Origin: Trachelipus rathkii
Lineage: Eukaryota > Arthropoda > Malacostraca > Isopoda > Trachelipodidae
Assembly (NCBI GenBank): GCA_015478945.1
Contig: JABUQX010002211.1
Span: forward strand, 1-27,500
Direction of reading: 5' to 3'
Length of the DNA stretch: 27,500 bases
How positions within the stretch are numbered: position 1 is the stretch's first letter; each line of letters opens with the position of its first letter. The position numbers and the translations under genes were made by a program. Shown here in pieces: positions 8,286 to 17,382 of this stretch. The notes under the pieces were generated by a model that did not search any database, had not been told where the DNA came from, and worked only from the letters and a program-made list of their open reading frames with translations.

Positions 8286-8690
8286 AGAAAATCGCAGCGG
8301 AAAAAATAGAAGAAAATATATTAATATATATTAAAAATTTAATTTGTTCCATTTTTACATGTAGCATTCAAAATGGCGGTTATCCAAGCCACTATCATAG
8401 TTAAATTTCCCCATTTTAATCTAATGGAATTTACAATTTCCCCTCCCCCCCAAAAAAAGCAAACAATATAAATAAAATGAAAGAATACTTTTAAATACAC
8501 ACCATAAACTAGAGAAAATCATTAATACTCAAACTAGGCTAATTCGGGCTCCAACAGGAGACCCATAAGGTATGCGTTAGGTCAGAAATTAACGAAAATA
8601 AATAAAAAAAAAATTGATACAACATAAGAGGGAATCTTAAAAGAGCTAAAAACTTTATTAGTTTATTTTTTTCGGTCGTCAAGAATATTT
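8286..8690. other. Anonymous sequence
   Basis: Moderately AT-rich with short homopolymer runs (c7 near 8443, a10 near 8607). A phrase resembling gggctccaacaggagaccc near 8547 is a short imperfect inverted repeat. No ORF of interest, and no gene recognised on either strand. Confidence 0.4.
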
Positions 8691-8698
8691 TTTGAACA

Positions 8699-8780
8699 CA
8701 TAAGATAACACCTAACATTTCAGAATTAGGCGTTATCTTATGCGTTATAAGATAAGATAAGATAACGCCTAACATTTCAG
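8699..8780. repeat. Foldback plus direct copy of a 25-bp unit
   Basis: Arm cataagataacacctaa (8699-8715) and its inverted copy ttaggcgttatcttatg (8726-8742) form a 17-bp stem with one mismatch around the loop catttcagaa. Immediately after comes ataagataagataagataacgcc, and the arm-plus-loop unit gataacgcctaacatttcag (8761-8780) returns in direct orientation. Three copies of one unit, two direct and one inverted, therefore sit within about 80 bases. The origin is unknown; it may be a rearranged MITE end or local template switching. Confidence 0.7.
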
Positions 8781-8842
8781 TGTTACTTCCATTGATAAGG
8801 GATACCATAGTCGTATTATTTTCATTTCAACCTTGTAATGTA

Positions 8843-8847
<5 letters not shown>

Positions 8848-8911
<64 letters not shown>

Positions 8912-8954
8912 TATTATTAATATTTATTTTTATAATATATAGTAATATATATAT

Positions 8955-8974
<20 letters not shown>
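8848..8974. repeat. (AT)n microsatellite
   Basis: AT repeat with short interruptions (near 8907-8945), joined directly to the following GT-rich tract. Confidence 0.92.
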
Positions 8975-8989
<15 letters not shown>

Positions 8990-9106
8990 ATGTGAAGGTG
9001 TGTGTGTGTGATGGTGTGTGAAAGGGTGTGTGTGTGTGCGTTGGTGTGTGTGTGTGTGATGGTGTGTGTAGGTGTGTGTGGGTAGGTGTGTGTGTGTAGG
9101 TGTGTG

Positions 9107-9151
<45 letters not shown>
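8975..9151. repeat. (GT)n microsatellite with G-rich variants
   Basis: Tgtgtg repeats with interspersed ggtgtg and atggtgtg variants, then a purer GT run from about 9100. It forms a compound AT/GT microsatellite with the preceding block; it is strand-asymmetric, so the plus strand is G/T only. Confidence 0.95.
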
Positions 9152-9153
<2 letters not shown>

Positions 9154-9630
9154 TATGCGCTTAAAGTAAAAGTAAAGCTAAATCGTATGAAATGATATAA
9201 ATCATATGTTAATAATATTTAATTAAATAATATTACATAAACAAAAGATTTAATGTATCTTTTTAATCACTGAAAATATAAAAAGATTTAGACTAATTTA
9301 TTATTTATATATAAATCAAATTAAATAAATGTTGCTTGATATTTTCAATTTAATTTACTACTAATTATAAAAAAATAATAATATTTTATTTTATGAATAT
9401 GTTAACATGCATTATAATTAAATATACATTAAAATAATTGCTTCAATATATTTGGTATATACAATCTAGTAAATTAGAATTTCATCTTTTAATACTGTAT
9501 TTATTTTGAATAAAACTCGTCAGGGGAATCCGTTATAATTTTTTATTAAATTTGATTCATAAAAGAATCGCATGACATTTGTGATTTCTTTAATTAATTC
9601 AACTGTCAAAACAATAATTTTTTTAAAATT
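9152..9630. other. AT-rich anonymous sequence
   Basis: AT-rich with many taattaa-type words. No ORF, tRNA or repeat family recognised. Confidence 0.4.
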
Positions 9631-9633
9631 ATT

Positions 9634-9670
9634 TATATATATTATTATATATATAATATATCCCATTCAG

Positions 9671-9707
<37 letters not shown>

Positions 9708-9807
9708 ATATATATATATATTTATATATTATATTATCTATATATTATATATTATATATATAATATATATATATATTATATATATATAATATATATATAT
9801 ATATATA
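9634..9807. repeat. (AT)n microsatellite, flanked inside by tcccattcaga copies
   Basis: AT repeat. The 11-base word tcccattcaga occurs at 9661-9671, inside the left part, and again at 9809-9819, at the right end, suggesting duplication of a unique segment or of a target site around the expansion. Confidence 0.85.
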
Positions 9808-9904
9808 GTCCCATTCAGACGTTAATAAGTACATTTAGGTCGCGTGCTTTTCTGCTAATGGGGAAATTTTCGGCGGCAGCGGATTGGCAGTTAGGAGCAT
9901 GATA

Positions 9905-9916
9905 TACTATAATTAT

Positions 9917-9961
<45 letters not shown>

Positions 9962-10028
9962 TATATATATATAAATATATAATAAATATATATATATACT
10001 ATATATATTATTATATATACCTATATAT
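9905..10028. repeat. (AT)n microsatellite
   Basis: AT repeat separating the 9809-9904 unique island from the segment that precedes the hAT element. Confidence 0.9.
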
Positions 10029-10322
10029 GATAGTGGCGCTTGTGCTGTGAAGTCGTGTGTGTTTGCCTATCCCTATATATATTTTTTTAATGTTATTTAA
10101 GTTTTTAAAGTTTTTAAAGTTGTTACCACCTTGCCTGCCATAAGTATTTTCAATAGATTTAATTTGGTGGTATTTTTGTTTTAGATTTTTAATTTCTTTT
10201 GCCAAGTGTTTTTAGGGTTTTACTATTTTAAACCGGGTGGGGTTTTTCAGTTGAAATTTTACATCTAGAATCTTAAGCTAAGTTTTGTTTGATTTGTTAG
10301 AGAAACTCTAAATACCTTAAGG
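10029..10322 (+). mobile_element. Segment left of the hAT, possibly split LINE leader
   Basis: A unique, T-rich segment up to the hAT terminus. It starts with a GC-containing phrase (gtggcgcttgtgctgtgaag) right after an AT tract. The sequence right of the hAT (14381-14700) has the same T-rich texture and leads into a LINE endonuclease on the plus strand. The simplest reading is that both are parts of that LINE's 5' leader, split by the hAT. No alignable second copy exists in the window to prove it, and no ORF1 is readable. Confidence 0.3.
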
Positions 10323-10336
10323 CAGGGGTTTCCAAA
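10323..10336 (+). repeat. hAT left terminal inverted repeat
   Basis: CAGGGGTTTCCAAA, matching the reverse complement of 14367-14380 at all 14 positions. It is followed by a palindromic subterminal motif at 10339-10354. Confidence 0.9.
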
Positions 10337-10648
10337 GTGGGTGCCGCGGCACCCTGAGTGCACAGCGTGTGCAGGGGTCGAGGCAATTTTTTCATTTCAT
10401 AAAATTAAGTAGTTAAGAGTTTAAGTAGTACATTCGTTTTTATAATTCGGGACAACAATCATTATGCATCGTCTTCTACTCGCCTGCATTTTGTTTGTAG
10501 TCACGTAGTGCGTCCTTGGTTTCGAATGGCTCCTGGTTATTAACATTGCAAAAAGATTCCAGTGGATTTTACGGAACTTTGATTATTTCTTAATGATTTA
10601 ATAAACTGTATTAATTAGTCATTAGTGATTTAGTGACTTATAATATAT

Positions 10649-10650
<2 letters not shown>

Positions 10651-10694
<44 letters not shown>
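10651..10694 (-). repeat. Poly(A) tail of minus-strand LINE (T44)
   Basis: Forty-four uninterrupted T bases at the 3' end of the minus-strand LINE; it marks the insertion junction with the hAT left arm. Its purity contrasts with the mutated coding part, as expected for a homopolymer renewed by slippage. Confidence 0.85.
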
Positions 10695-10695
<1 letters not shown>

Positions 10696-10697
<2 letters not shown>

Positions 10698-11210
10698 GTT
10701 GTCAGCCACCACTCACGGGCAGAGCCGCTATTCCAGGAGGGGGTGTTGCATCGCCTGCCAAATCAACCTCTAGCGCAAATTACGCGTATGAGCACAGACG
10801 CAGGCTTTGAAGTGGGGGAGTTAAATTCAGCAGGAACCAGAAGAGGAAGAGAATTCCACAAACAGATGTGGAGGAAAGAAGGAACACCGCAGCGAACTAT
10901 CCTGGAATTACTACATCAACACAAACTCATGTGCAGACAAAGCACCCTTAGTGATACGAGGGCGACGTAACGGTGGAGGTACACGAGTGATAAGCTCCTC
11001 GAGCACCTGCCGCTGCGGTATTTATAGAAAAGAGATAAGGCAACATCGCGCCGCATAGATAGAGGGTCAAGTGAACTGAAGAGTAAAGACAGTTTATAAG
11101 CTTTTGGCCTTTTGACTCGACCCAATCCAATAGCCGGGTGAAACCAGAGCCCCCCAGATATGGACAGTACTCATACAAGGGCGGATGAGGCCCTTGTATA
11201 GCTGGAGCAA
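10696..11210 (-). pseudogene. LINE C-terminal region, minus copy
   Basis: On the minus strand this reads EYCPYLGGSGFTRLLDWVES, then KGQKLINCLYSSVHLT, LYLCGAMLPYLFSIN and, further down, FVLMxxF and CLWNSLPLLVPAEFNS before the poly(A). This is the usual C-terminal arrangement of Jockey-group proteins (EYC-x-x-x-WGG, then LSLRRDVA-x-LSLFYKY, then WNSLP near the end). It pairs with 16700-17150 in the plus copy. Wording differs between copies (for example LFSINTAAAGARGA here), so they are distinct subfamilies or long diverged. Confidence 0.8.
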
Positions 11211-11385
11211 CTGGGAAAGGAAAAAAATCTCGCAGTCTAACAGAACTCCCAGTTTCTTTTCAACGCCCTAGCAAACCGTTGTGATGTGAAGGTTTCCAAG
11301 ACATTTTTGTTATGTTAAGGCTAAGGATTTTTATGTCCACAGGAGAGACGAGAGACGAAAGAGATAGGAAAGCTAGAAGGTGTCT

Positions 11386-11574
11386 TTAGAGAGGGAGAGA
11401 TTTGTAGAGTTGAGTTTTTAAGAATTGAAAACAAAGGTTTAGACGACCCCACACGGAAATTCTATCCAGATCAGCGAGAATAGAATCGGAAAAGATTAAA
11501 GACGAGAGGCAATTCTGGTAAAGAGGAGGCAGAATTGAAATGAGTTCGAAGAATGAGGGTCGAGGTCTCGGCAA
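11386..11574 (-). pseudogene. LINE post-RT segment (thumb/connection), minus copy
   Basis: The frame reads FFELISILPPL, then ILADLDRISVWGRLNL and KTQLYKSLPL. The DLDRIS-W-G-x-x-N-L-x-F-x-x-x-K-T-Q pattern is the helix after the FADD box in Jockey-group RTs, and the same motif is seen in the plus copy at about 16392-16440. It follows the damaged catalytic box directly, so order is preserved. Confidence 0.8.
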
Positions 11575-11608
11575 TGAGTGAATAGAGTTAGATGTGCAGG
11601 GAGAAGTC

Positions 11609-12260
11609 TTAATGAAAAGTCGGAATAAAGTAGGAGATAAGAAAGACCACTGAGGAAACCACTATTGACAGACAAGGAAGAAGAAGTCGCCCATCAACAA
11701 CAGCGATATTGAGCATTTGATAGAAAACTAGACAATAGTAAGCCAAAGAGAAGGAGGAAACCCAAAGGAGGGGAGCTTGGAGAGCAAGTGACGCGTGCAT
11801 ACCGGTCAAAAGCTTTGGATATGTCAAGCGCCACACGCAAGTCTCCCGTAGTTCTAAGAGCGGAAAATAAATCAGTCAGATAGGAAAGTATATGCCAGAA
11901 GACCCCGAGCGCCGAAAGCCGTACTGCGATCGGAAAGAAGTGAATGAAGATTCCAGATAATCTAAGAAATGAGAGTTGAGAGAGTTTCAAAGATTGATAG
12001 AATACAAGTAGAGCTATAGGGGATAGTTGGAAGGATCAAGAGCGGCTTCTTTTTTCGGAATAAGGTTGGACTGTGCGTGCTTCAACACTGAGGGAAAGGC
12101 TAGTATTGAGCAATAGAGAATATAGTTGAACGAGGGGGGGGACGCACGGAGACACTCCCTCAAACTCGGGAGGAATTGCCATCCGGGCCACGCTTCTAAG
12201 TTTCGAGATTTCGGAGCCCATGCACCCGATCAAATGTAATCACGGGCAAAGGGATAGGAC
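11609..12260 (-). pseudogene. LINE reverse transcriptase remnant (minus copy)
   Basis: Reading leftward on the minus strand: AIPPEFEGV (about 12185-12160) is the DGIPP-type RT entry motif; SLLLNTSLSLSV and KRSRS lead to the template-binding PI-ALL region. Then ILSYLTDLFSALRTTGD and VALDISKAFDR contain motif A, with the catalytic aspartate of ALD-I-S-K-A-F-D at 11825-11823. LSSFLSNAQ and VVDGRLLLP follow, then IVVSSVVFLISYF, the region of the GVPQGSVLSP motif, badly altered. At the place of the FADD catalytic box (about 11580-11560) the translation gives LPRP, so the second aspartate pair is gone. The order is exactly that of Jockey-clade RTs. Confidence 0.85.
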
Positions 12261-12688
12261 ACCTGAGAGGAGAAGGAGGAGGATGAGGAATGCAAGAATC
12301 GCCAGGGTTGAGTTAGGGAAAATAGGAGGCCGGAGAGAATTGGCCTTTTTAGTATGAGAATTAGCACAGAACATCAGAATCGAATAGAGGAGGAAAGAAC
12401 GGATTTCAGAAGTTTGTTGGGAGATGGTTTTTGGTCAAGAGCCACGAAGATTTGGTCAGTAGGAGAACAAGGAGGTTAGCGGCCTTTCGTTTGATGAAGC
12501 CCGCTTTGCTCGTGAAGAGTATCCCTGCAAACGATTTCTAGCTGAAATGAAATTAGCAAGAGTGATAGGAGAACGGAATTTTTCCAACCTCCCGATACTG
12601 CGCTGTCTCTAGTGAATGGCCAGAGAACAGCCGATCGACATGGACTTATGAGGAGGAAAGATTTAGTCGAAGAAGGAATGAACCATTA

Positions 12689-12703
12689 TACATAATATAT
12701 ATA

Positions 12704-12743
<40 letters not shown>

Positions 12744-12784
12744 TTATATTATATATTAATATAATATTATATATATATATAATA
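12689..12784. repeat. (AT)n microsatellite at LINE 5' junction
   Basis: About 95 bases of AT repeat between the 5' end of the minus LINE and the hAT transposase. It hides the exact junction and any target-site duplication. Confidence 0.9.
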
Positions 12785-14230
12785 TGTCAGTTACATATTG
12801 CAAAACTGGAAAACCGCATACTATTGCGAGCCATTAACTAAAACTTGCCTGAAGGATGTTGTTAGTTTCATTTTAGGTGCAGATATGGCCAAGAAGATTG
12901 ATATGTGGCAGCTACCAAATACTATAAGCAAGGCATTAACATAATTTCAGGAACGTCGAGGAATGAACTTATAAGTTGAAACTTGTGGAATTTTTTAGTT
13001 TGCGCTTGATGAAAGTACCAGGACGTAGAGGGACTTTCTGTTCTTCTTGTGTTTGTGAGGCCATTCGCAATGCAAATAGAAGAGGAACTTTTAATGAGCG
13101 AAGTGCTTGAGATTTACTTAAACCACTGGCAACGAAATTTTCAATGCTATCGACAAATTTGTACAGGAAATGGTTTGGAATGGAGCAAGTGTATGTATAT
13201 TTGCAGTTGATGGAGCCGCGCAATGGTTTGGAACAAAACGAAGGGAGCGGTGTCTAGGTGAAGCATGTGGCAGAAAAGCGCCACCACTGCCACTGTGTCT
13301 ACATGGCATTTCCTGGCCCAAGGAAAGATGCAAAGATTCAAAAATCGTGCTGGATGATGCTGTGAAGAAAATTAATCATGTTAAGAGCGCCTCAAGCACG
13401 CCTTTTAAAACTTGCCGCCGAAGATATGGGTATGGAACACTTCCACCTCTTGCTGCACACAGAAGTGCTGTGGCTTTCAAGGGGAAAGATTTAGCCAGAC
13501 TTTTGTACTAAACGATGCATTGGTGGTCACATTTACAGAGCAGTCTTTATTCAAAAAATTACTGATGTCGTTTGGCTGCTTAAATTGGGATACCCTTCCG
13601 ACATATTCGAAACTAAATGAAACCACCAAATCTCTTCAAGGGAAGGGAGGAGCACAATTCGGATAATCTGGCCAAATTTTTTTTTTTTTTTTGAAGCATG
13701 TGTTAAGAGCAGAGACAATCTCCAATTTAATTGGTTGCAGAATTGTCAAAACAAAATGAGATCCATCTTCAACCGAACTTCCTTGAAATTATTACTGCCC
13801 ACTTGGAAGGTTCGGAAAAAACCATTGTTGAGTAGTTTCCTGATATTGATTCTGAGGATGTCTACAGCTGGATGACAAACCCGTTTTCGTGCGACCCGAA
13901 ACGTAAGCATACAAATGAAGCTTTTTGAAAATCTGCTGGACATCAGTGAAGACAGCACTTTGAAACTTAAATACCACAAAGAGGGCCAAGAAGGGTTCTT
14001 GATGCAAGTGTATGCAGAAAACAATGCTGTTGACAAGATTGCATTAAAAAGACGTGCGTTTTAATTCCACTTACCTATGTGAGTTTGCATTCTCAACGTA
14101 TGCGTACATAAAAAAACAAACACAGGAGTAAACTTTCAGCGTCAAGGGATTTAAGGGTAAAATTGACAAAACTTGCCATAAACTTAAAGAAAATAATGAA
14201 AATTTCGTTAAAACAGTTTCATTCTTCCCA
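12784..14230 (+). pseudogene. hAT transposase remnant, ZBED5/SCAND3 type
   Basis: The protein can be followed through at least five frameshifts. KTAYYCEPLTK / KDVVSFILGADMAKKI marks the N-terminal side. FALDEST at 12999-13019 carries the first catalytic aspartate (13008-13010), and IFAVDGAAQWFGTKR carries the second (13209-13211; usual motif TDGAP). HLHGIS-type and KEVLDDAVKKINHVKS follow. HLLLHTEVLWLSRGKDLARLF (13440-13506) is a hallmark of this transposase group. FENLLDISEDSTLKLKY and LCEFAFSTYAYIKKQTQ (14075-14125) are the C-terminal dimerisation part. The BED zinc finger expected at the N-terminus is missing, lost where the LINE and AT tract now lie. A T15 run near 13677 lies within the coding region. 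Confidence 0.87.
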
Positions 14231-14366
14231 TTAAAGGTAAATGAGCATTAAATTTGTATTGCGCTTTCTTGTTTTCATAAGACCTAAGACTAAGTAGTCA
14301 TACCAATTTAAGAGTAGGTGTGCCGCGAATTTTTTTAGCACAACAAGGGTGCCGCGGTGAAAAAAG

Positions 14367-14380
14367 TTTGGAAACCCCTG
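14367..14380 (-). repeat. hAT right terminal inverted repeat
   Basis: TTTGGAAACCCCTG, the exact inverted copy of the left end. Just inside, gggtgccgcggtg (14347-14359) repeats the GCCGCGG subterminal motif of the left end. Confidence 0.9.
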
Positions 14381-14700
14381 GTTTAATATATCATCGGAAT
14401 TTAGCTCTAGTATTCCTTTTAATTAGCATTAGCTAATATAAAGTTTATTTTAGGTTTTAACAGAATATCTACCCGTAAGTTAGCTTGAGTGTGTCTGACA
14501 GTTGATTAGTTATGATTTTCGGGCCTCTTTATTGTTGTCTATTTATTTATTTACTCGTTTATATAGGTTATCAAAGACTATTTTGAGCCAATTAGATTTA
14601 GTTATTGTGCCATCAGCATTTCACGTGCATGAGAGCTTGGGGATTTGCTTGTGTGAGTGGTTGTTGGAATGATCAGACAGAGAAGACTTAAATGTGAGCG
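14381..14700 (+). mobile_element. Leader sequence upstream of plus-strand LINE
   Basis: T-rich, without a readable ORF, starting at the right end of the hAT and leading into the LINE endonuclease. Includes tatttatttatttac near 14541 and a GC-containing phrase at 14610-14660. It probably is LINE 5' sequence; a gag-like ORF1 with zinc knuckles, usual in Jockey elements, is not seen. Confidence 0.35.
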
Positions 14701-15360
14701 AAGACTGGGGTTCTTTATTCACTTTGCCAACGTCTGTGGCTTGAATGCTAATCATGAATCTGTAGAATATTACTTCTCTAACTCTCAACCTAACATTTTA
14801 TTACTGTTTGAGACCCAGTTAGCCAGGGAATCATTTTTAAATTTATTTAATATCTCCAACTATAATTTTTTCTATAATTTCAGACGAAATGGTGGAGTCT
14901 ATGTCTATATAACAATTTACACTCCTGTAACACGTCTAAAGAATGTTGAATCTCCTATCTTTGATGTTCTCTGGCTTAAAATCTTTCTCCCTACTACTAC
15001 CACTATCTTGTGTTTCTGCTGCTGCTCGCCTATTGGATCAGGTTTTCACTTCCTGTTTGAATATTTTACTACTACTCATGAGACTGTTATTTCTTACCAT
15101 CCAAATGATGAGATCCTCTATTTAGGGGATTTCAACGTACACCACTGAATGATTGGGCTCCTCTCATTTTGATGCAGGAATGGAGGAGGCCAAAACATTT
15201 AATGTTCTCAACGATCTGGAACAGTTGATTAAGGAACCTACAATATCTCAGATCGACCTAACCAATTTTTGAACACGCTTAACTGTTTTATCACTACTCC
15301 TTCTCGTTATAAATACATCATTTTCCCTCCTATCGGTAACTTTGACCACAATCTCGCGGC
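14657..15360 (+). pseudogene. LINE apurinic-type endonuclease domain
   Basis: The frame 14657-15148 (163 codons) is the longest good match in the window. FANVCGLNAN holds the N-terminal catalytic asparagine. LLLFETQLARESF holds the catalytic glutamate (codon at 14810). VYVYITIYTPVTRL, FDVLWLKI and CFCCCSPIG follow in the usual order. LGDFNVHH at the end gives the D-x-N pair (codons 15128-15136), where a TGA interrupts. Further on, FDHNLAA (15341-15361) replaces the usual SDHN motif and keeps the catalytic D-H. This enzyme nicks target DNA to prime reverse transcription. The initiating ATG at 14657 is not certain; the domain proper begins near 14710. Confidence 0.88.
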
Positions 15361-15564
15361 TCCTAATTATATAAATTATTTTGCTTCAGCAGGCCTCCAT
15401 GCCCCAACGTATTTCTGGTCTTTAATTGGGTGTTAATTGGTTTGGGGCATTGCGTTGTTTCTTTTTGGAATTTATCTTAGGATTGAATCTTGTGTGACTT
15501 TAGAAAACACTTTCGTCACGCCGAAAAAGAGAAGGCCGTATCACCGATGGGGTTTTATGGCAGG

Positions 15565-16320
15565 TTCCTTCCATCTTCAACTAAATCTTTTTTCTTCACA
15601 AAATCAAGGTTCGATGGATCCTGATTCTCGCGCCATCAGAAAGAGTAACATAATATTAGGTCCTTTTAGTCCATAATTATTTATATTATCAACTGTTACT
15701 CTGCCTAATTTTCAAACTGCTTCAACCATTTAACTCTCGCATTATCAACTTTGCTCTCCTACTGATAAAAATTTCTGGCCTCTTGCCAAAAAACACCTCT
15801 AACAACTTTTGTAAATAGGCCTTTCCTCCTCTTATTCGATCTGTAGCTAACTCTCCTACTGAAAAGGCTAATCTCTTCGGCCTCCTTTTTTTAAATCTGG
15901 ATGATACCGGCATCCATCCTCCAACTCCTTCTCAGATTTCACATGTCTCTTCCTTTGATTACGCATGATCAGGTGCATAGGATTTTTTGAGATTTATGAA
16001 CGTCAGGATAGCCAGTGGCCGGATGGTATTCCTCCCCTTGTTTTGAGGGAGTGTGCTTCCGAGCTAGTGTCTGTGCTCTCTCAACTTTACTCTCTATGGC
16101 TTAATACTAATATATTTCCTTAGTGCTGGAAGCGGGCAAATGTTAAGCCAATCCCTAAAAAGGGTAGCCGCTCTGATCCTTCTAACTATCGCCCTATAAT
16201 AGCTCTCACTTATATTCTATCTAAAATCTTTGAAACTCTTCTTAACTCTCATTTCATGGATCATCTGGAGTCTCATTCCGTTCTTTCTGATCATCAACAT
16301 GGTGTCGGGGGTATGATGCC
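15565..16320 (+). pseudogene. LINE reverse transcriptase N-terminal part, plus copy
   Basis: After a poorly readable linker (15565-15960; it includes cttgccaaaaaacacctc and ctactgaaaaggctaat, shared with the minus copy) the frame reads DGIPPLVLRECASELVSVLSQLYS (16020-16095). NVKPIPKKGSRSDPSNYRPI follows at about 16141-16200, then LSKIFETLLNSHFMDHLES and SVLSDHQHG. This is the fingers and early palm part of a Jockey-type RT. The catalytic part that should follow is deleted. Confidence 0.87.
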
Positions 16321-16379
16321 GTCAACAATCTCGTCATTTATGGTCTCTTCCCAAAGGGAATATGGGTAGTTCTCTCGTT

Positions 16380-17285
16380 TGGTGACGCTGAAGTTGACAT
16401 ATCTAAAGATTTCCAGGTGGAGCCACCGAATGCTTTACATCTCCATCTCTTCTTTACATTTCCATCTCAAAAACACCTCCCAAATTTCCTATTTCCTTCG
16501 AAGGTTCATTAACGACTATCACCTCAATAAGCATAGCATAATACAGCTTTCCTCGGTCTGAACTAACGAAAAAAAACGTCTTGGAAACCTCATATCAAAA
16601 CGGTTGCTAGGGCGGTCATCAAAAAAAGCTGGGAGTTTCTGTTCAGGTTGATGGGATTTTTCTCGCTCTGCCAAGCTACTCCAGTTTATATAAAGGGCCC
16701 TTATTCGCCGTGTTGCTTGAAGAGTATGCTTTCTCACATTTGTGGGTGGGGGCTCCGACTCTACACCTTTTTTGGATATGGCTGAGTCTAAGCCTAGAGA
16801 ATAAGAACTGTCCCATACATCAAGCATTCTTGATCAACCTATCTCTGCGACGTGACGGTTGTGGCGCACAATCTCTTTTCTATAAGTATTCACAACGGCA
16901 GATGTTTCGGGAGTTGGGGCCGTCTCCCCGCATTGGAACCTATATTGCGCCGAACTCACTGCAGCACAAGGGTGCCTTGTTCTCGCATAAATTTGCTTTA
17001 GTGCTTAGTTTTGTGGGTCGGTTTTGGAGTGAGTATTCGAAAACCCCAGACTCGTCGTTTGGGTGGTTGCTTCCTTCTATCCAAACCATTCTGTTCTGTT
17101 AGAATTCTTCATACATCTTCTAGTTTTTCCAAATGTTATAATTTAGGTCCTCTTCTCTTTAAAGTCGCACATCTTAGCGGTCACTTAAAGATTTGCGCTA
17201 GACTTGCCTGGGTGGGTTTTACGGTTTATTTTGAAGCGTTTCCTGGGGAGTACCATGACATGGGAAAACCGTGGTGGTAAAATCT
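16380..17285 (+). pseudogene. LINE C-terminal region, plus copy
   Basis: VDISKDF / KISRWSHRMLYIS (16395-16440) and DYHLNKH lead to the post-RT part. EYAFSHLWVGAPTLHLF (16722-16770) corresponds to the EYC-x-x-x-WGGA motif, DGCGAQSLFYKYSQRQMF (16852-16905) to the RRDVA-x-LSLFYKY motif, and HKGALFSHKFALVLS and SSFGWLLPSIQ (16970-17085) to the end of the protein. The order equals that of the minus copy. After 17150 (CYNLGPLLFK) similarity fades into an AT tract. Confidence 0.82.
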
Positions 17286-17288
17286 GTA

Positions 17289-17382
17289 AGTATATTTATA
17301 TATATACTACTATAGTATATATATATATTATATATATATATATATAATATAATATATATATATATATATAAATATATATAGT
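17289..17382. repeat. (AT)n microsatellite
   Basis: AT repeat at the 3' end of the plus-strand LINE, where a poly(A) or simple-repeat tail would be expected. Confidence 0.9.

Larger units (their letters stand above)
10651..12690 (-). mobile_element. 5'-truncated Jockey-type LINE inserted in the hAT
   Basis: On the minus strand this stretch encodes, in shifting frames, the reverse transcriptase and C-terminal part of a Jockey-group non-LTR retrotransposon. It ends in a poly(A) tail seen as T44 on the plus strand (10651-10694). The 5' end lies near 12690 against an AT microsatellite and corresponds to about 15570 of the plus-strand copy, so endonuclease and ORF1 are absent; 5' truncation is the usual outcome of target-primed reverse transcription. 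It interrupts the hAT between its left end and its transposase. Target-site duplications are masked by the T-run and AT tract. Many frameshifts show that it is dead. Confidence 0.88.
10323..14380 (+). mobile_element. hAT DNA transposon, decayed, with nested LINE
   Basis: The left end CAGGGGTTTCCAAA and the right end, its reverse complement, form a perfect 14-bp terminal inverted repeat of hAT type. Both ends continue into a GCCGCGG-containing subterminal motif; the left one is a perfect 16-base palindrome (10339-10354). Between them lies a decayed ZBED5/SCAND3-type hAT transposase in plus orientation (12784-14230). A hAT target duplication should be 8 bp; the flanks ccttaagg and gtttaata share only the central TTAA, so the duplication is eroded or absent. 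The element is broken by a minus-strand LINE at 10651-12690, and the transposase N-terminus is missing. Cut-and-paste movement would need transposase from elsewhere. Confidence 0.88.
14657..17285 (+). mobile_element. Jockey-type LINE, plus strand, internally deleted
   Basis: One element can be followed from endonuclease through reverse transcriptase to the C-terminus. The RT is internally deleted: from SDHQHG (motif 2 region, about 16290) the sequence passes within about 110 bases to the post-RT DISKDF/ISRWSHR segment, while the same distance in the minus copy is about 460 bases. Motif A, the GVPQG region and the FADD box are therefore missing. There is no clear poly(A) tail; an AT microsatellite starts at 17289. 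The first and middle parts match the minus-strand copy (15570-17150 against 12690-10700), making a large imperfect inverted repeat. Confidence 0.87.

Noticed and set aside
13170..13511. 113-codon plus-strand frame as an independent gene
   Set aside because: It is an internal piece of the hAT transposase, with AVDGA and the KTCRRRYG end lying in different original frames.
13746..14036. Minus-strand frames of 96 and 71 codons over the hAT transposase
   Set aside because: They are antisense shadows of the plus-strand transposase C-terminal half.
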